NCBI RefSeq assembly: GCF_000687475.1 | Contig: NC_057318.1 | Coordinates: 2,294,001-2,358,000, forward strand | Direction of reading: 5' to 3' | From: Ustilaginoidea virens | Taxonomy: Eukaryota > Ascomycota > Sordariomycetes > Hypocreales > Clavicipitaceae | Length of the DNA: 64,000 nt | Part shown: piece by piece, positions 22,717 through 34,950 of the stretch | Position numbering within the stretch: the stretch's first letter is position 1 | Layout of the letters: each line of letters opens with the position of its first letter | Translations under genes and position numbers: made by a program | The notes under the pieces: generated by a model | What the model was told of the DNA's origin: nothing | Database searches by the model: none | Seen by the model: the letters and a program-made list of their open reading frames with translations, nothing else

Positions 22717-24114
22717 CAGTAGGTGTTCATTAATGCACGAATAACCCCACATTAATACCATCACTATATTATCGCGGAAGAATTCAAATAGCCACAATTT
22801 AGGTAGTAATGCATTAATTCTAATAAAACAAGATATGGCAAATAGCCCTGCTTTTCGCGATCAATATTTGGTATACCAACCACGTGCGCGAATTACAGCG
22901 TATAAGCGCCGTGGCATTGACTTAATTAGTCTCGTAATCAAGGCCTATAGTATTACTACCCACGCTTTTTTAATACATTCGGTCAATTCAGTCTTATACG
23001 CCTTATTCTTTTTAAGATTAGATAAATAAGGGTTAGCAGTTACTAATTCCTATTTTAAAGCTTTTTATATATACTTAATAGGGTTTAAATCAAGCGAATA
23101 TATAGGCCATTCAATCCGGATAATTGTATGCTTAGAAAGCCAATGAGCTGTATTAGCGTAAATGTGAATTTTCGCGTTATCTTGCTGGAAAAGCCTTATG
23201 CCGTCAAAAATAGGTAAAAGACCTTTAGATAAAGCCTTCTAATAGCTTCGCGCTATAAATCCATTTCTTACAGACTGTTTATCGCGTTCTATAATAATAA
23301 TAGGGCTTCGGCTAGTGCGATAAATAGCCCTCTAAGCCATAATAGATAATGGTGACTTAATATAGCAAGTAAGGTTAATAAGACCCTTATTAAATCGTTC
23401 GTAAGGCTTCTGGAATACTTATATTGGTATATTTAGTACTTGGTTGGCTATAGAAGTCTCATTAGAAAAGATAACCTAAGTAAGGTACTATACTAGTAAA
23501 TAGCTATTAGAAGGGGCTATTTTTAATCATATTTACCTCCATTAATTCTTCAACTCTTAGTAACTAATAACGTGCAAAATGAAGCCTATTTGCTGCTATT
23601 TTTTTTAATAGTAGTATTCTTTTTATAGCTTTCTATTTGCATTGCTAAGTGCCTTGAAGGCATTATCGGATAGTCGAACAATTTATTCGGCCACCTATAG
23701 CGCCAATTAGGGCACTATATATAATACTGCGGTTCCTTTTAATAAGAAGAACAATATAGCGTTTTTCGGCCTCTGTAAGCTTTAGTGGCCGGCCAGAATG
23801 AGGCTTATTTTCTAATGTTGCATCTTCTTTCTAGCATTTAAATATCCTATATGTGGTTGATGGCAATGTGTTAAATGCGGCAGCTACTGCGCGGTGGGTT
23901 TTACCTTGCGATAATTCGGCCATAATAGCAGCTTTTTATACTGGCGAGAATTTATGATTCCTTTGACGAATTCCGGATATTTCCGTACTAAATATACGAT
24001 TTCCGGGCATTATTGTGGTATATTATGGGCGTTGTAATATAAAGGGTAAAATTGGTTGAAGCGTGAAGATTACGCGCTACGCGATTTTATTCGTGCATTA
24101 TTGGAACCCCACTA
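22717..24114 (-). mobile_element. Tc1/mariner-type DNA transposon (~1.4 kb)
   Basis: The TA target duplication is at 22715-22716 and 24115-24116, inside (TA)n sequence. The terminal inverted repeats are about 28 bp with 22 matches; the inner TAATGCACGAATAA is identical at both ends. One transposase gene lies on the minus strand. Much CpA/TpG is retained and stops are few, so it has seen less RIP than its surroundings and probably arrived late. Confidence 0.9.
22861..24010 (-). pseudogene. Tc1/mariner (DD34E-type) transposase, inactivated
   Basis: Starts at ATG 24010 (MPGNRIFST) and ends at TGA 22861-22863 after the family-typical end SMPRRLYAVIRARGWYTKY. The N-terminal half holds the helix-turn-helix region and a GRP hinge (HSGRPLKLT). 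The second catalytic Asp is in FQQDNAKIH (about 23185). The third position, 35 residues on in SLDLNPIKYI, is Lys instead of Glu. One CpA-to-TpA change on the plus strand (CTCA to CTTA) explains this. There are several TAA/TAG codons, and the total length is not a multiple of three, so there is also a frameshift. The first Asp was not located with certainty. Confidence 0.85.
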
Positions 24115-25157
24115 TATATATATAAGGCAGATAAGACTAAAGTATAGCTTAAGACTATAATAATCTAGCCGAAATAGTATACTAAATTCTTAAGAGTCGA
24201 AATCTACTATAAACTAAAATAGAGGGAATACTATATTAAGATTGTAAAAAAACTTAAGCGGTAATAATTTACGCTTATAGTAATAGCGGCCTTAACCTAA
24301 GGCTGCTAATATCGGAAAACACGCTTGGTCTATATATAGGTTATTTAGACCTCTATTGCCTTTAGCATAAGGGTATAATATACCCCTACCGCCTTTAAAG
24401 GGGTAGCGAAAAGTATTATAAAATCCTTAGCTATAGAATAATCAGCCTGTCTCTATATAATTACTAGGGCCTTTAAGGCTATACCGCTAAATACCCTCGA
24501 GACTAAGGCAGCTATACCCCTAATTAACCTCTATTTTAACTATATCTATTAGCGGTTCCTTAAAAGAATAAATAAGATAGACATAACTAATAGTATTAAC
24601 TGTATATTAATAGCGGTAGTGGTAATACTTTAATGCCGATAAAGGAAGGGCTATTAAAAACCCCTAGCCTATATACCGTTCCTTAATCTTAACTTTAGCT
24701 AGCTTCTAGCTAAAAAGCGATTAGTAAAAGACTAATATAATTAATAGTAAAGCAATTAGGCAGTAGTAAGGGCGAGATACCCTTAGTATAAGACCCTAGT
24801 AGCCGAAAGGGCACTAGATTTCTAATCTATAGTGAAAATAACTTAATTATACGAAGGCCTATAAAAGTATAAATCAGTAATACTTACCTAATTTTATATA
24901 AAAAAGATCGGCTTTAACTCCTTCCTCTACCTCTAATAAATTCCCTTAGTGATATTACCTTTTGCCGCTATAGGGAAGGCCTAGAAAACCTTTATTATAT
25001 TATCCTCTCCTGCCTAAAGTACTATAGATAAAGGCGTATACTCTTTAGGTCTAATCCTAGCCTTAGCCTACTTTATAATTGATATAGTATATCTATCGCA
25101 CTCGATAAACTATACTTTATATAGACGATCGCCTATTAGATACTTAATATTAACTAA

Positions 25158-25409
25158 TATCACGGGCTCGGGCTACGTCCGCGCCACAATATGGCTAGGA
25201 CTCGGGCTGCGCCCGTGCTTAGCCTAGGCAGGGTCAGATGGGTTAACGGCACGGGGTCACAGAACCACACCAGGACCCCGACCTGTACCACATAGGGATA
25301 AATAGGCATTTAAGAGGCCCCTATTCGGGTTCTCTCTCTTTTCTCCTTAGTCTATTTAATATATTCATTCGACGTCTATTCGCAGTAGCCCTAGGGCTAG
25401 TCCTTTATA
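25158..25409 (+). repeat. Gypsy 5' LTR (252 bp)
   Basis: Starts TATCACGGGCTCGGG (ancestral TG probably turned to TA) and ends AGTCCTTTATA. It pairs with 46659-46910, with many C/T and G/A differences between them. Confidence 0.9.
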
Positions 25410-25463
25410 TTTAAATAGACTCTCTCAGCCTTACTATTATAACCTCACATTATAAAGCCAATA

Positions 25464-26690
25464 ATGCAGGCTATATAAGATATTAAGATAAGTACACCTA
25501 GAGAAATGGGTCCAGATAACCTAAGACTATAATGCCCCCAACGTAATATATATACCTAAATAGAGCAACTTACAATAGGATTATAACAAATAGAGGCGCA
25601 AATGCAGACTAACGCGCAGTATCTTGCTGCCGTTGCCGCCTCGCTATAGACCCTTCTCGCAAACTAGTTAAATAGCTCTTAAAACGCTATCTAATTAGCC
25701 CTAATCGTATAGCAGAATAACCCCCTCCCTACTGCTTAAAATACCTAGCTAAAGCGTAAGCCGATCCCAATAGGGGACCCCTTTAATAGTAAAAAGGCTA
25801 TATTTATAGCCTAGCAGACCTTTATATAATATAAGCTTGAGATCGATAGGGATTTTATTAGAGACGAGAAGACCTAATAGATATTTATCTTTTAGAACTT
25901 ATTATCTATAGTCTAATTATAGGTCGCGGCCTTCTTTAAGAATAGTATAGCTTATAATTATAATATAATAAAGTTCTTTAAATACCTCTAATGCCTCTTT
26001 AAGGACCTATACCGATAGGATCGCATTATTACTAAGCTTAAGTACTCCTTATGCTAAGGCCTAAAGGAACCTTTTGCCGCTTTCTTTATATATTTTAAGG
26101 AAAAACTAATGCTTACTAGTAGTTTTAGTTAGCCTAAGGAAGTTAAGCTAGAATACCTCCGATCAGCGCTTAATGCTTATATAGCTAATAAGATTATTAG
26201 CTTTAGGGTCTCCTATTATAATTACTATTCGGCGGTAGACTACTATTAATAAATTACTATTGATATCGAGATTAACCTAACTATTAATTACTAATCGGGC
26301 TTAGCCCGTTCCTAATTAACCTACACCTAGGATTCTAAAAGCGATATATAAATATTAGGCATTAATAAGTTAGACTTAAAGGGTAATTAATATACATCTA
26401 AGGCAATATAAGTCTCTAAAAAATAATATAAAGATTATAGAAAAAAAGGTCTCTATCTTTAGTATAGCTCTCCTAAGCATTAGATATTTATATATTACCT
26501 ATTGCCGGCAATCCGACCTAATATAACTAAAGTAGCCTTACTTAACTTATAAATCGTAAAAGTCGAGAGTAATAATAAAGACTAAAAAAAAGTATAGCCT
26601 TTAAACTTAATTTTATTAGAGGGCTTAAGATATATATATAGACCCTAGCTCGATTATAGAAAGAATTAAAAGAAATTATAGAATAAATAG
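25464..26690 (+). pseudogene. Gypsy gag (decayed)
   Basis: From ATG 25464 a frame of about 400 codons is broken only by RIP-type TAA/TAG. It includes a Gln-rich N-terminus and a capsid-like helical region. A degraded CCHC knuckle is near 26453-26495 (YSSPKHQIFIYY, cysteines turned to Tyr/Ser). Gag should form the virus-like particle of the element. Confidence 0.65.
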
Positions 26691-28080
26691 ATAAATACCC
26701 CTTTTTAATACTAATTTTATATAAATCCTATACCCTTATTAATACCTTAATCGACTTAGGATATAACTATTATAACACTATAAGCGAAAAGATAGTATAA
26801 TAGTTAGGCCTCTAATTTATCCGCCTGCTATAATATAAGGAAATCGGAATGGCAGTAGATATTTAGAGCTATTTAGGAGAATATAAGGTAATATATTCTT
26901 CTATTACCTATATCGTTTATATAGCAATCGATATCGATAGATAGCTATCTATAATTATACTTTATATTATCTCGGGCTTTACCTATAATATTATCTTTAG
27001 GATACTTTAGATAGAGTACTATAATATTATACTATAGGTAAAGTAGCACTAATTAAAGATCGGATCGATAGGTAGCCTTATTATTAAGGAATCAATAAAA
27101 AGGCAATAGGGTCTAACTATAATAAATATCCTTAGCTTAGTCTTCTATAATATATTAAAATAAGCGAAACGCTCTAAGGACCGATCGATTTCCTTTATTG
27201 CAATAAGCTTATAGGAGATAATATATATCCTCTATATTATACTACTACCTTATTAAGACTTTGCCTTTTAATTATAGGAGCTATAGATACTCCTAATAGA
27301 ATTATAGGAATTTGCCGACCTTTTTAATAAAGAGAAGGCTTTTAGTCTCCTCCTATACTAGAGTATATTAGACTATTATATCTAACTTAAGAAGACTATA
27401 AATAGGAATTAGCTAGACTTACCTTAGGGCCTATTATATAATATACTATAAGACTAATTACTTAAGGTTTAGAGATAAGTAATTAACCTAATAGATAAAG
27501 GATAAATCTAAGCAAGTTTCTTATTAATAGCAGTACTAATTTTATTAGCTAGAAAAGGGAATAGTAAGTAGTACTTTTGCATCAATTATTAGGCCCTTAA
27601 TAAAGTTATAGTCTAAGATTAATACCCCCTTCCCTTAATTAAAGAGACCTTACGATCCCTATCTTAGGCGAAATAGTTTACTAAAGTTAATATATGTATA
27701 ACGTTCTATAAGATATATATTGCAGAAGGCGATAAATACTTAACTATATTCTGCATATAATTCGGACTATTTAAATAGCTTATTATACTATTTAGCCTAA
27801 CTAGGGCCCCTACGACCTTTTAAAGATATATTATTAAGGCCTTAGGGAATATACTAAGAGACTTTATAACTGCCTATTTTAATAATATCTTAATTTATAT
27901 TAGGGGATTAAAAGCAGATTATATAGGGTATATTAAAGAAGTCCTTTAACGATTGCAAAAGGCTAGCCTAAATTTAGATCTTAATAAATACGATTTTATA
28001 GTAAAAAAGGTCTAGTACTTAGGATATATCGTAATAGCTAAAAAGGAAATCTATTTAGACCCTAAAAAGATTAAAGCTAT
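26691..28080 (+). pseudogene. Gypsy protease and reverse transcriptase, 5' part (decayed)
   Basis: A protease-like motif is near 26750 (LIDLGYNYYN, the usual DSG triad now damaged). The RT palm follows from about 27440, including the motif around 27660-27850. The active site at 27875-27886 reads YFNN instead of YFDD, two G-to-A changes. The frame is cut at 28080 by the LINE insertion and continues at 34951 after the duplicated GATTAAAGCTAT. Confidence 0.75.
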
Positions 28081-28726
28081 ATATATATATATATATTACA
28101 CTAGCTAAGCTATCTAGGGGGGGGGATAAGCCCCCATTTAGCCTAGTGCTAGTACCTCTATGCCTAATCTATATAGGAAACCCGAGTGCCGGGAGGAAAA
28201 CCTATATACTGTCTGTGGTTGATGGTATCCCTTCGGAATCGAAGGGGGTTTACTATACATTACGAAGAGGTGTCCTGTCGCATGAGACTAGGTCTGGCGG
28301 TAGGGCTGGGAAAGTGTAGATGGTAGGCGCGCCTCGATAGGCGTAGTGATTTGCCTTAGTAGTCATTAGTTATTAGTTATTAGGTATTGGTTAGGCTCTA
28401 GGGTAGGTATAAATTAGAACCGATGTAGTTAATGTTATTAGGTATGGGAGGCGGCAGTAACGTTAGTATTAGGTGGGCGGTGGTATCGCGGTGAGTCGCG
28501 CGTTTTATTATTGTTAGCTTCATCTGATGTAGGTTAGGGCAGCTAGTAGATGGTCGAGTGATCTAGTATAGGCATATAGTAGTATAAAGTCTCCCTTACC
28601 TGCCCTACCTTTTTAATTCCTTTCCTCTTCCCTTTTTATTCCTTATTAAAAATTGCTAAGAATTTTCCTTTACTTCTCCGCCTTAATTGCATTATAGTAG
28701 TTTTTATGTATCTTTTATTCTTCGAT

Positions 28727-29990
28727 ATGCCTACCGTTCTGGAGTTAGGTCTTAGCCTAGCTCGAAAATAGCTGTATCGTCCCTGCGTATACTGCGGTAT
28801 AGATATGGCCGCTTATTATTATAATTAATAAGGTGAGAGGTTCTCTTTGATTATTATCTGTCTTTTTCTAATAGTAGGTAGGGCTCGGGGGTGTTTATTT
28901 CGCTTATACTTTAAAGCAGAAGCCTTATTATATCCTAGTGCGTAATACTATAAACCGCAAACCGGTAGAGAGTATGCTTATATTACAGAAGGCCTATGCT
29001 TGCGAGTAGGAAGTAAGTATATCAGTTTGCCGGTATCCCTTAACTTTATGGTTGACTTTAGTAAGTAGATAAAGATGATTACTATAAGGCCTAATAGGCT
29101 GTATATTAGTCTATTGCGCTAGTTACTTTAGTGCCTCGAAAGGGTTAAAACGACTCTACTATTATAATACGAATAATAGTGCCTATAGTCCTAATCTCGC
29201 TATTAGCTAACTTCTTTAGGCTTATTAAGAGAGGGGTTTTGGCTTTAGAGTATACTTATAGCGGCGAGCCCTAGCCTCTCTCGTTAGTTAAAGGAACTTA
29301 GCCTCCTACTACTATTGCCGGCGATAAAAGCCCTGCTAATTCCATTATTATATTAGATATCGATAATAAGCCTACTCCCGGGCCTACTGCTATAGAGGAA
29401 CCACCTTATAGCGAGGGGGTCTCGCTAATATAATCTAAGACTCTTATAATGCTATCTTCTAGTAAATTGCAGTAAGCGGTTGCGTTTTTAAAGTTTATAA
29501 AGTCCTAAGCGGAGTCTTAGCTAATAGCATCTGCCTCCGGAGCGCTAGCTATACCGCTATTAAAGCCTCCCCTATCTATTATTTAGTCGGTATAGCCTAA
29601 GCAAGCTAAATTAGTAGTTCTATCGCTATTTTCTCTTTATCCCTATACTAATACCCCTACCCCTTCTCCTTTTAAGAGGAAAAGGGAAGGGTTAAAGATA
29701 ATAGAATCGCTTATAAAGGGAATACTAGGTCTAGCCGCTAGGGTTAAACGAAAGATATATTTAAGATTTATAGTCTTTTTTTCCCTAAGGGGGAAAAGGA
29801 AAGGAAAAGGGAAAGCAAAAGTAGCCCCTAATAATAGCTATAGTGATAGAGAGGGTGGTATAGAGTGAGTAAGGGTCTAAGGGGTTAAAGATATTAGGAA
29901 GATTAAGGGTCCAAATCTATCGACTATATAGGTAGTTTATATAAAAAGGACATTCTTTCCCTATCTATATAGTTAGTTATATCTTTATCT
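28727..29990 (+). pseudogene. Antisense ORF of the LINE 3' region (unknown protein)
   Basis: Starts at ATG 28727 (MPTVLELGLSLARK) and contains the segment PCVYCG with two cysteines. It changes frame near 29175 (next part PIVLISLLANFFRLIKRGV) and ends in a basic tail rich in GK/RK before (TA)n at 30000. Interruptions are TAA/TAG only. The same two-part layout occurs in the copies at 16047, 58855 and 61343. No domain recognised. Confidence 0.4.
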
Positions 29991-29999
29991 ATAATTATC

Positions 30000-32900
30000 T
30001 ATATATATATATATAGTCTAGGGTTAGGGTGTAATCGTATCGGGTTACTATTGGAGCTAAAGTTTGCATAAGCGGTAAGTGCGATAGTTAGGGTGAATTA
30101 TTCAAGCCGGTAGGTATTAAGGACCTATTTAATAACCTATTTAGCTAAGTCTTTATTTTCAAGTATTTAGGTAATACTACACTTATCTAGTATAGGGCGG
30201 TCTTAAATGCAGAGGGGAGGGTTTCTAAAATAGTTATTATACTCTAGGATTATATATTCAATATTTTCTATATTAGGACTGCATTAGCAATACGGGTGGT
30301 AGATAGATAGGACCTTTATCTTATATAGGAACTTATTGAGGCCTATTTTTTCTGTTCTAAATTAGGTGAAAAGGGAGGACTTATATTTATAGAGGTTTTT
30401 ATAGAGATCTAGCATCTTCTTTGCAGAGGTAAAGTTAGGGGCATATTTAGCAGTAGGGCGGTTCTTTAGCGGGTATTATATTTAGGCGAGTTATTACTTC
30501 GATTGCTATCTTTTTATCTATTTAAAAGCTAGGGAGTAAGCGGGGGATAGTTTATTATCTTTGAGTAGAATCGAATCTTTAAGGGCTATATAATTTAGTA
30601 TTTTATTCTCAATCGGTCGCCCTCATCTATAGGTAGGTTTTTATTATAGCTAAGTCTAGATAATAGTATATACATTAGAGATAAGATTAGCTATACTACT
30701 TTCTTAGGTTCTAGTGAGGAATTATTATTAGGCTAGGTTAAGGTAGAGGTCGAGTAGGGGGACTACTACTTTAGTTTCTATAATTATATTAGGTATTATT
30801 CGGTAGGCTCCTATGACTATATAGAGGCACTTCGACTATTTAGCGGCTAGACTGTATATAATGCCTTTTACTATTTCTCCTAGCTTAGTAGGAATATACT
30901 AGATTCCGGCGCTAAAGGCGATTATAATTCTAATAACCTATATGTATAGTAGTCAGGCTTCGCAGAACTAATATCCCTATATAGAGGCTGCTAGAGCGAT
31001 AAGGGCAAGCTTCTGCCTTTCTAGCTTCTTTACTATTTAGGCCCTATAGTCGGTCTAGCTGAGTTTGCGGTTAATCTCTACTCTAAGGAATTGGGCGTAT
31101 TATATAGGCTGGATAGTCGTGTTGCCGAATTATATTATTATAGTATTTGGTCGGTACTATTTAGTAAAGTATATTAGCTCGCTCTTTACTAGGTTGAATT
31201 TTAGTCTAGCCTCTGCCGACTATTTTTTATAGATCTTGTATACTTTCGAGAGGGTTGCGACTATATCTTATATTGTTTTACTGTATGCGATTATATTAGT
31301 ATCGTCTGCGAATCCTAGGGTTAGCGAGTTATCTACTATTTTAAGTCTGCAGTATAGGGGTGCGATATAGAAAAGGAAAAGGATTAGGGAGATTAGGAAG
31401 CCTTAGGGCACTCTTACTGTAATTAGGAATCTTTAGGTAGGTTAGCCTTCGAAGAAGATTTTAGCTAAATATAATATAGTAAAGCCTTAGACCTAGGCTG
31501 CTATCTATTAGGGGGCGCTATTTTAGAGGAGGAGGTATATAAATCTGGTATAGTTAATAGTATCAAATGCCATAGAGATATCTAATTATAGTAGCGATAT
31601 TATTCCTTTATGCTGCTAGGTGGCCTTAACTGCTTCTACTAGGGTATATAGCACTATATCTATTAATCTGTTTGCTCTATTGCCTATTTATATATCTAGT
31701 AGTAATTTCTATTCTTCTGCGATTATTATTAGTCTTTTTGCTACTATAGCTTTAAGGACTTTACTAAGGAGGTTTAAGAGGGATATTAGGCGCTAAGCTC
31801 CTGCTCTTTAGTATTCTTTAGGTGTTTTACTAGGTTTTCTTAATATTACGACTTTAACTTCCTAGAACTATATTAGGTAATAACTAATTCTATATATAGC
31901 GTTGAGGAGTATTATTAGGGCTTTAAGAACCGGTTCTCTATAGGCTTTAAGGAATCCTACTAGTATACTATTAGGGCTTAGTGCTTTCTAGCTAACTATA
32001 TATTGGAGGGCATTATAAATATCTATATTAGAGAATTCGTCTTTAGGGGCGAATATTGTATTAATAAGGCAGGGGAATCGCGGGTTTAGGATATCATTAA
32101 GGGTAGCTATTAATATTAAGAAGAATCTTTTTGCTAATACTTCTGCTTTAAAGGAATATATTTTTGCTTCCTATATTTAGGCTTTTTCGCCTTAGAAAAG
32201 TATAAGGATTTCTCTTAATTCTAAGGGGAGTCCGCTCTATATCTAGGCCTATTTCTCTAGGGACTATAAGTCTATATTTTTCGTTATAGCCTTATTAATG
32301 GCTTCTCTCTATATCTAGCGTTTTTCCTATTAGATAACCTTAGTTTGGTTTATCTCTACTCTTTATGCTATTAACTAGTTAAGGCTAGTATAGTCTTTTT
32401 TCTAATTCCTTATAGCCTTACGGGCCGCTATTATAGCCGATTATACTTCCTAGGTCTACTATAGGGCCCTTTTTAGCGGTTTAATTCCTCTTTTAGGTAT
32501 AGCAATATTAGCGATAGCCTGCAGTTAGGTCGTAAGCTATTAGGCGAAAGTATCGATCTCTATAGGGGACTAGGGTGGGTACGAGGCGTATAGGATAGCT
32601 ATCCTGACTTTAGCTTTAGCTTAAGCGAGGATTTTATTAAGTTTCTTTTATTAGTATATTAGTAGTAATTTGCGAAATTCGTTTAGTCCTATTTCTACCT
32701 AAATTATCTAAAGGATATAATTAGATCTAGTGATATCTGCCGCCCCTATAAACTCTATATTAAGGTCTCCTATGCTTTATGTATGGTCGATAGTACTATT
32801 ACGTTTGCCTAGGGCTTATCTAGTTATCTCTCCCTATAGTATTATAAGGGTTAGCTTCTATTTTAATGCGAGTTCGAGGAGGGTATTATAGCCTAGGGAG

Positions 32901-34800
32901 GTTCTATAAGAGCGGTCCTATATAGGGTAGTAGATATTAAAGTCACTAGTAAAGATACTATAGGGGCGAGGGGTGGTTTAGGCGAATTCCTAGAGGGGGG
33001 TAGACTAATTTAGGGAAAGGATTAGGGAGTAAATAAAATAGATATTAGTATTTTAGAGTATAATATAGCACTAGTCTAGACCTAAGTCTATTGCCTAAGA
33101 GCTAGGAGTATATCTTTTATAGATATAGATCGCTATATATCTGCCGTAGGCGGCTACTTAGTATCTACTGAGGCTGGAGTATAGGGGGAGTCTATTTAGG
33201 GCTGCAAATTCCTAAAGGGTAATAATATCTAGTTCGGATTCGTAATTAAAGGCAAGGTGCGCTAGTAGTAATTTCTTTTATATATTCTAGTATAGTACCT
33301 CTATTATTAGTATTAGGGCTAGGGGGTTAGGGCTTTTAGTATATTAATAGCAGTAGGCTCGGATAAATTAGGTTAGAAGAATGCAGCGATATTGCTACTA
33401 CTATTAGTCCTCTTAGGGGTAATAAAGCTTTTTTTGCATAGTCTACCGATTTATTTTCTTAAGGAGTCCTCCTTTAGGGAGTTATTAGCAAGGCATTTAC
33501 GGCCTTTATCCTTTAGGATAAGGGGGGGAGGTATCGATAAGGTACTAGTAGTTACGAACTATATTAGTCTAGTGCTATAAGCCTATCTTGCGATATCCTA
33601 TTGCCTATTCGCTATAGGGTAGAGTCGAGACTAGGCTAGATAGGGTCCCTAGTAGTTAAGGCAGTACTCTCTTTTATTGCTAATAATACTAGGGCAATCT
33701 TTATCTCTATTAGGGTGTCTCTCCGCGCTGCACTATCTGCATCGAGGGGTCTCTATATAATAATTTATAATATATCCGAATTTAAAGTATTAGTAGTACT
33801 ATTTTAGGTAGATAGTTTCGTCGTATAGTTTAGCCTTAAAGATTTCTACTTGGTAAATAACTCTAGTCTTATAGAGTCGGTTTACTACTTCTATATTAGT
33901 TACTCTAATAATTAGGGGGGCTCTCGTTATTTCTTTATGGGGTTTCTTTATAGCGACTCTACTAATACTAAGGCTATTAGCTTAGGTTAGGTTCAATTTA
34001 ATATCTTTAATAGGGATATTCTTAGAGAATTAGGTGGGGAATCCTTTAATAATAATACTAAAGGTGCGGATATTCGGTATAACTTTTATACTAAATACGA
34101 GGGGGATCTAGGTGGTTTCTATAGTAAAATAGGATGCAGCTTCTGCGAAGGTAACGATTATATCTCCGCTATAAAATCGGCGGGTAGCAATAGCATTAAT
34201 ACCTCTAGTAGTAGTATTTACTGCTTTTATAATCTTAATGGGGGTTCTCTATCATAGGTTCTTAGTAATACTATCTCCTTTAATTATTATTTTACGGTGG
34301 ATTCTCGGCGGTATAAGTAAGATAGTCGGTCTAAGTAGTATAGTTATTAGTATGCCTTTAGTAGCGATACTAGCCTAGGTCGTTCTAGAGGGGGTCTTTA
34401 AGGCAAAAGCTTTATTTATAATGCTCTCTACTACTTTTTCTAGATTATTAATTATAATAAGGTTCGAGTTTAGGTTTAGGGTAGGATTAGTTCGGTTAAT
34501 GCGTTTAATACTATCGACTAGGCTAGTAATAGCATTCTATACATTTCCTAGTATAGCTGCCGGGATATAGTCTGCGATCTTTTGGTAATACTATTTAAGC
34601 AATTCGGTTTCTTCTCGGGTTCCTACTTTAGTTTATGCGATATTACTGCTGATTTGTCTGTAATTATCGTTAGTGATGGTGATACGGTGGTTATAGTAGC
34701 TTGACTCGAGTCCACCCCTATTTCCTCCGTTTAAGTCTATAATTTCCGCCGCCTCGACCGCGCCTTCCTCCTAGTGCTGATGCACTATCGGCGGACGGGG
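30000..34800 (-). pseudogene. LINE ORF1 and ORF2 (endonuclease/RT), decayed
   Basis: The reverse complement shows an endonuclease motif SDFNIYYP near 32930-32960, matching the endonuclease of the first LINE. It also shows an intact RT active site FADD at 31301-31312 (context LGFADDTNIIAYS). The ORF1 part lies between about 33600 and 34800. Stops are mostly TAA/TAG. The exact ends of the two frames cannot be fixed because of RIP damage. Confidence 0.65.
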
Positions 34801-34950
34801 TAAAATAAGGTGAGGGATTAATTTATCAACTTTTTGACTGTTTTAGGGGTGTATTCGCGCCGGTACCGAGGTGCGGGCGAAATCGCGAAAAGTTTTTTTT
34901 TTTTTTTTTTAATCGTGCCTTGATTTTAATCGTGCCTTGATTAAAGCTAT

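Larger units (their letters stand above)
28081..34938 (-). mobile_element. Near full-length LINE inserted in the Gypsy RT
   Basis: The 12-bp target duplication GATTAAAGCTAT is at 28069-28080 and 34939-34950. The element reads right to left: 5' end near 34938 with two 17-bp tandem units and a poly-A run (plus-strand T run at about 34891-34912), then the shared 5' motif (34869-34889), ORF1, ORF2, the 3' region and a (TA)n tail at 28081. A second (TA)n run near 30000 separates ORF2 from the 3' region. The 41-bp 3' motif is at 28169-28209. Confidence 0.85.

Noticed and set aside
22835..23029. Plus-strand frame inside the Tc1 element
   Set aside because: It lies opposite the transposase C-terminus, which has a clear family match; a shadow frame.
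28081..28100. (TA)n runs as telomere- or centromere-type repeats
   Set aside because: Each run sits exactly at a LINE end or at the junction of ORF2 and the 3' region, so they are LINE tails or internal microsatellites.
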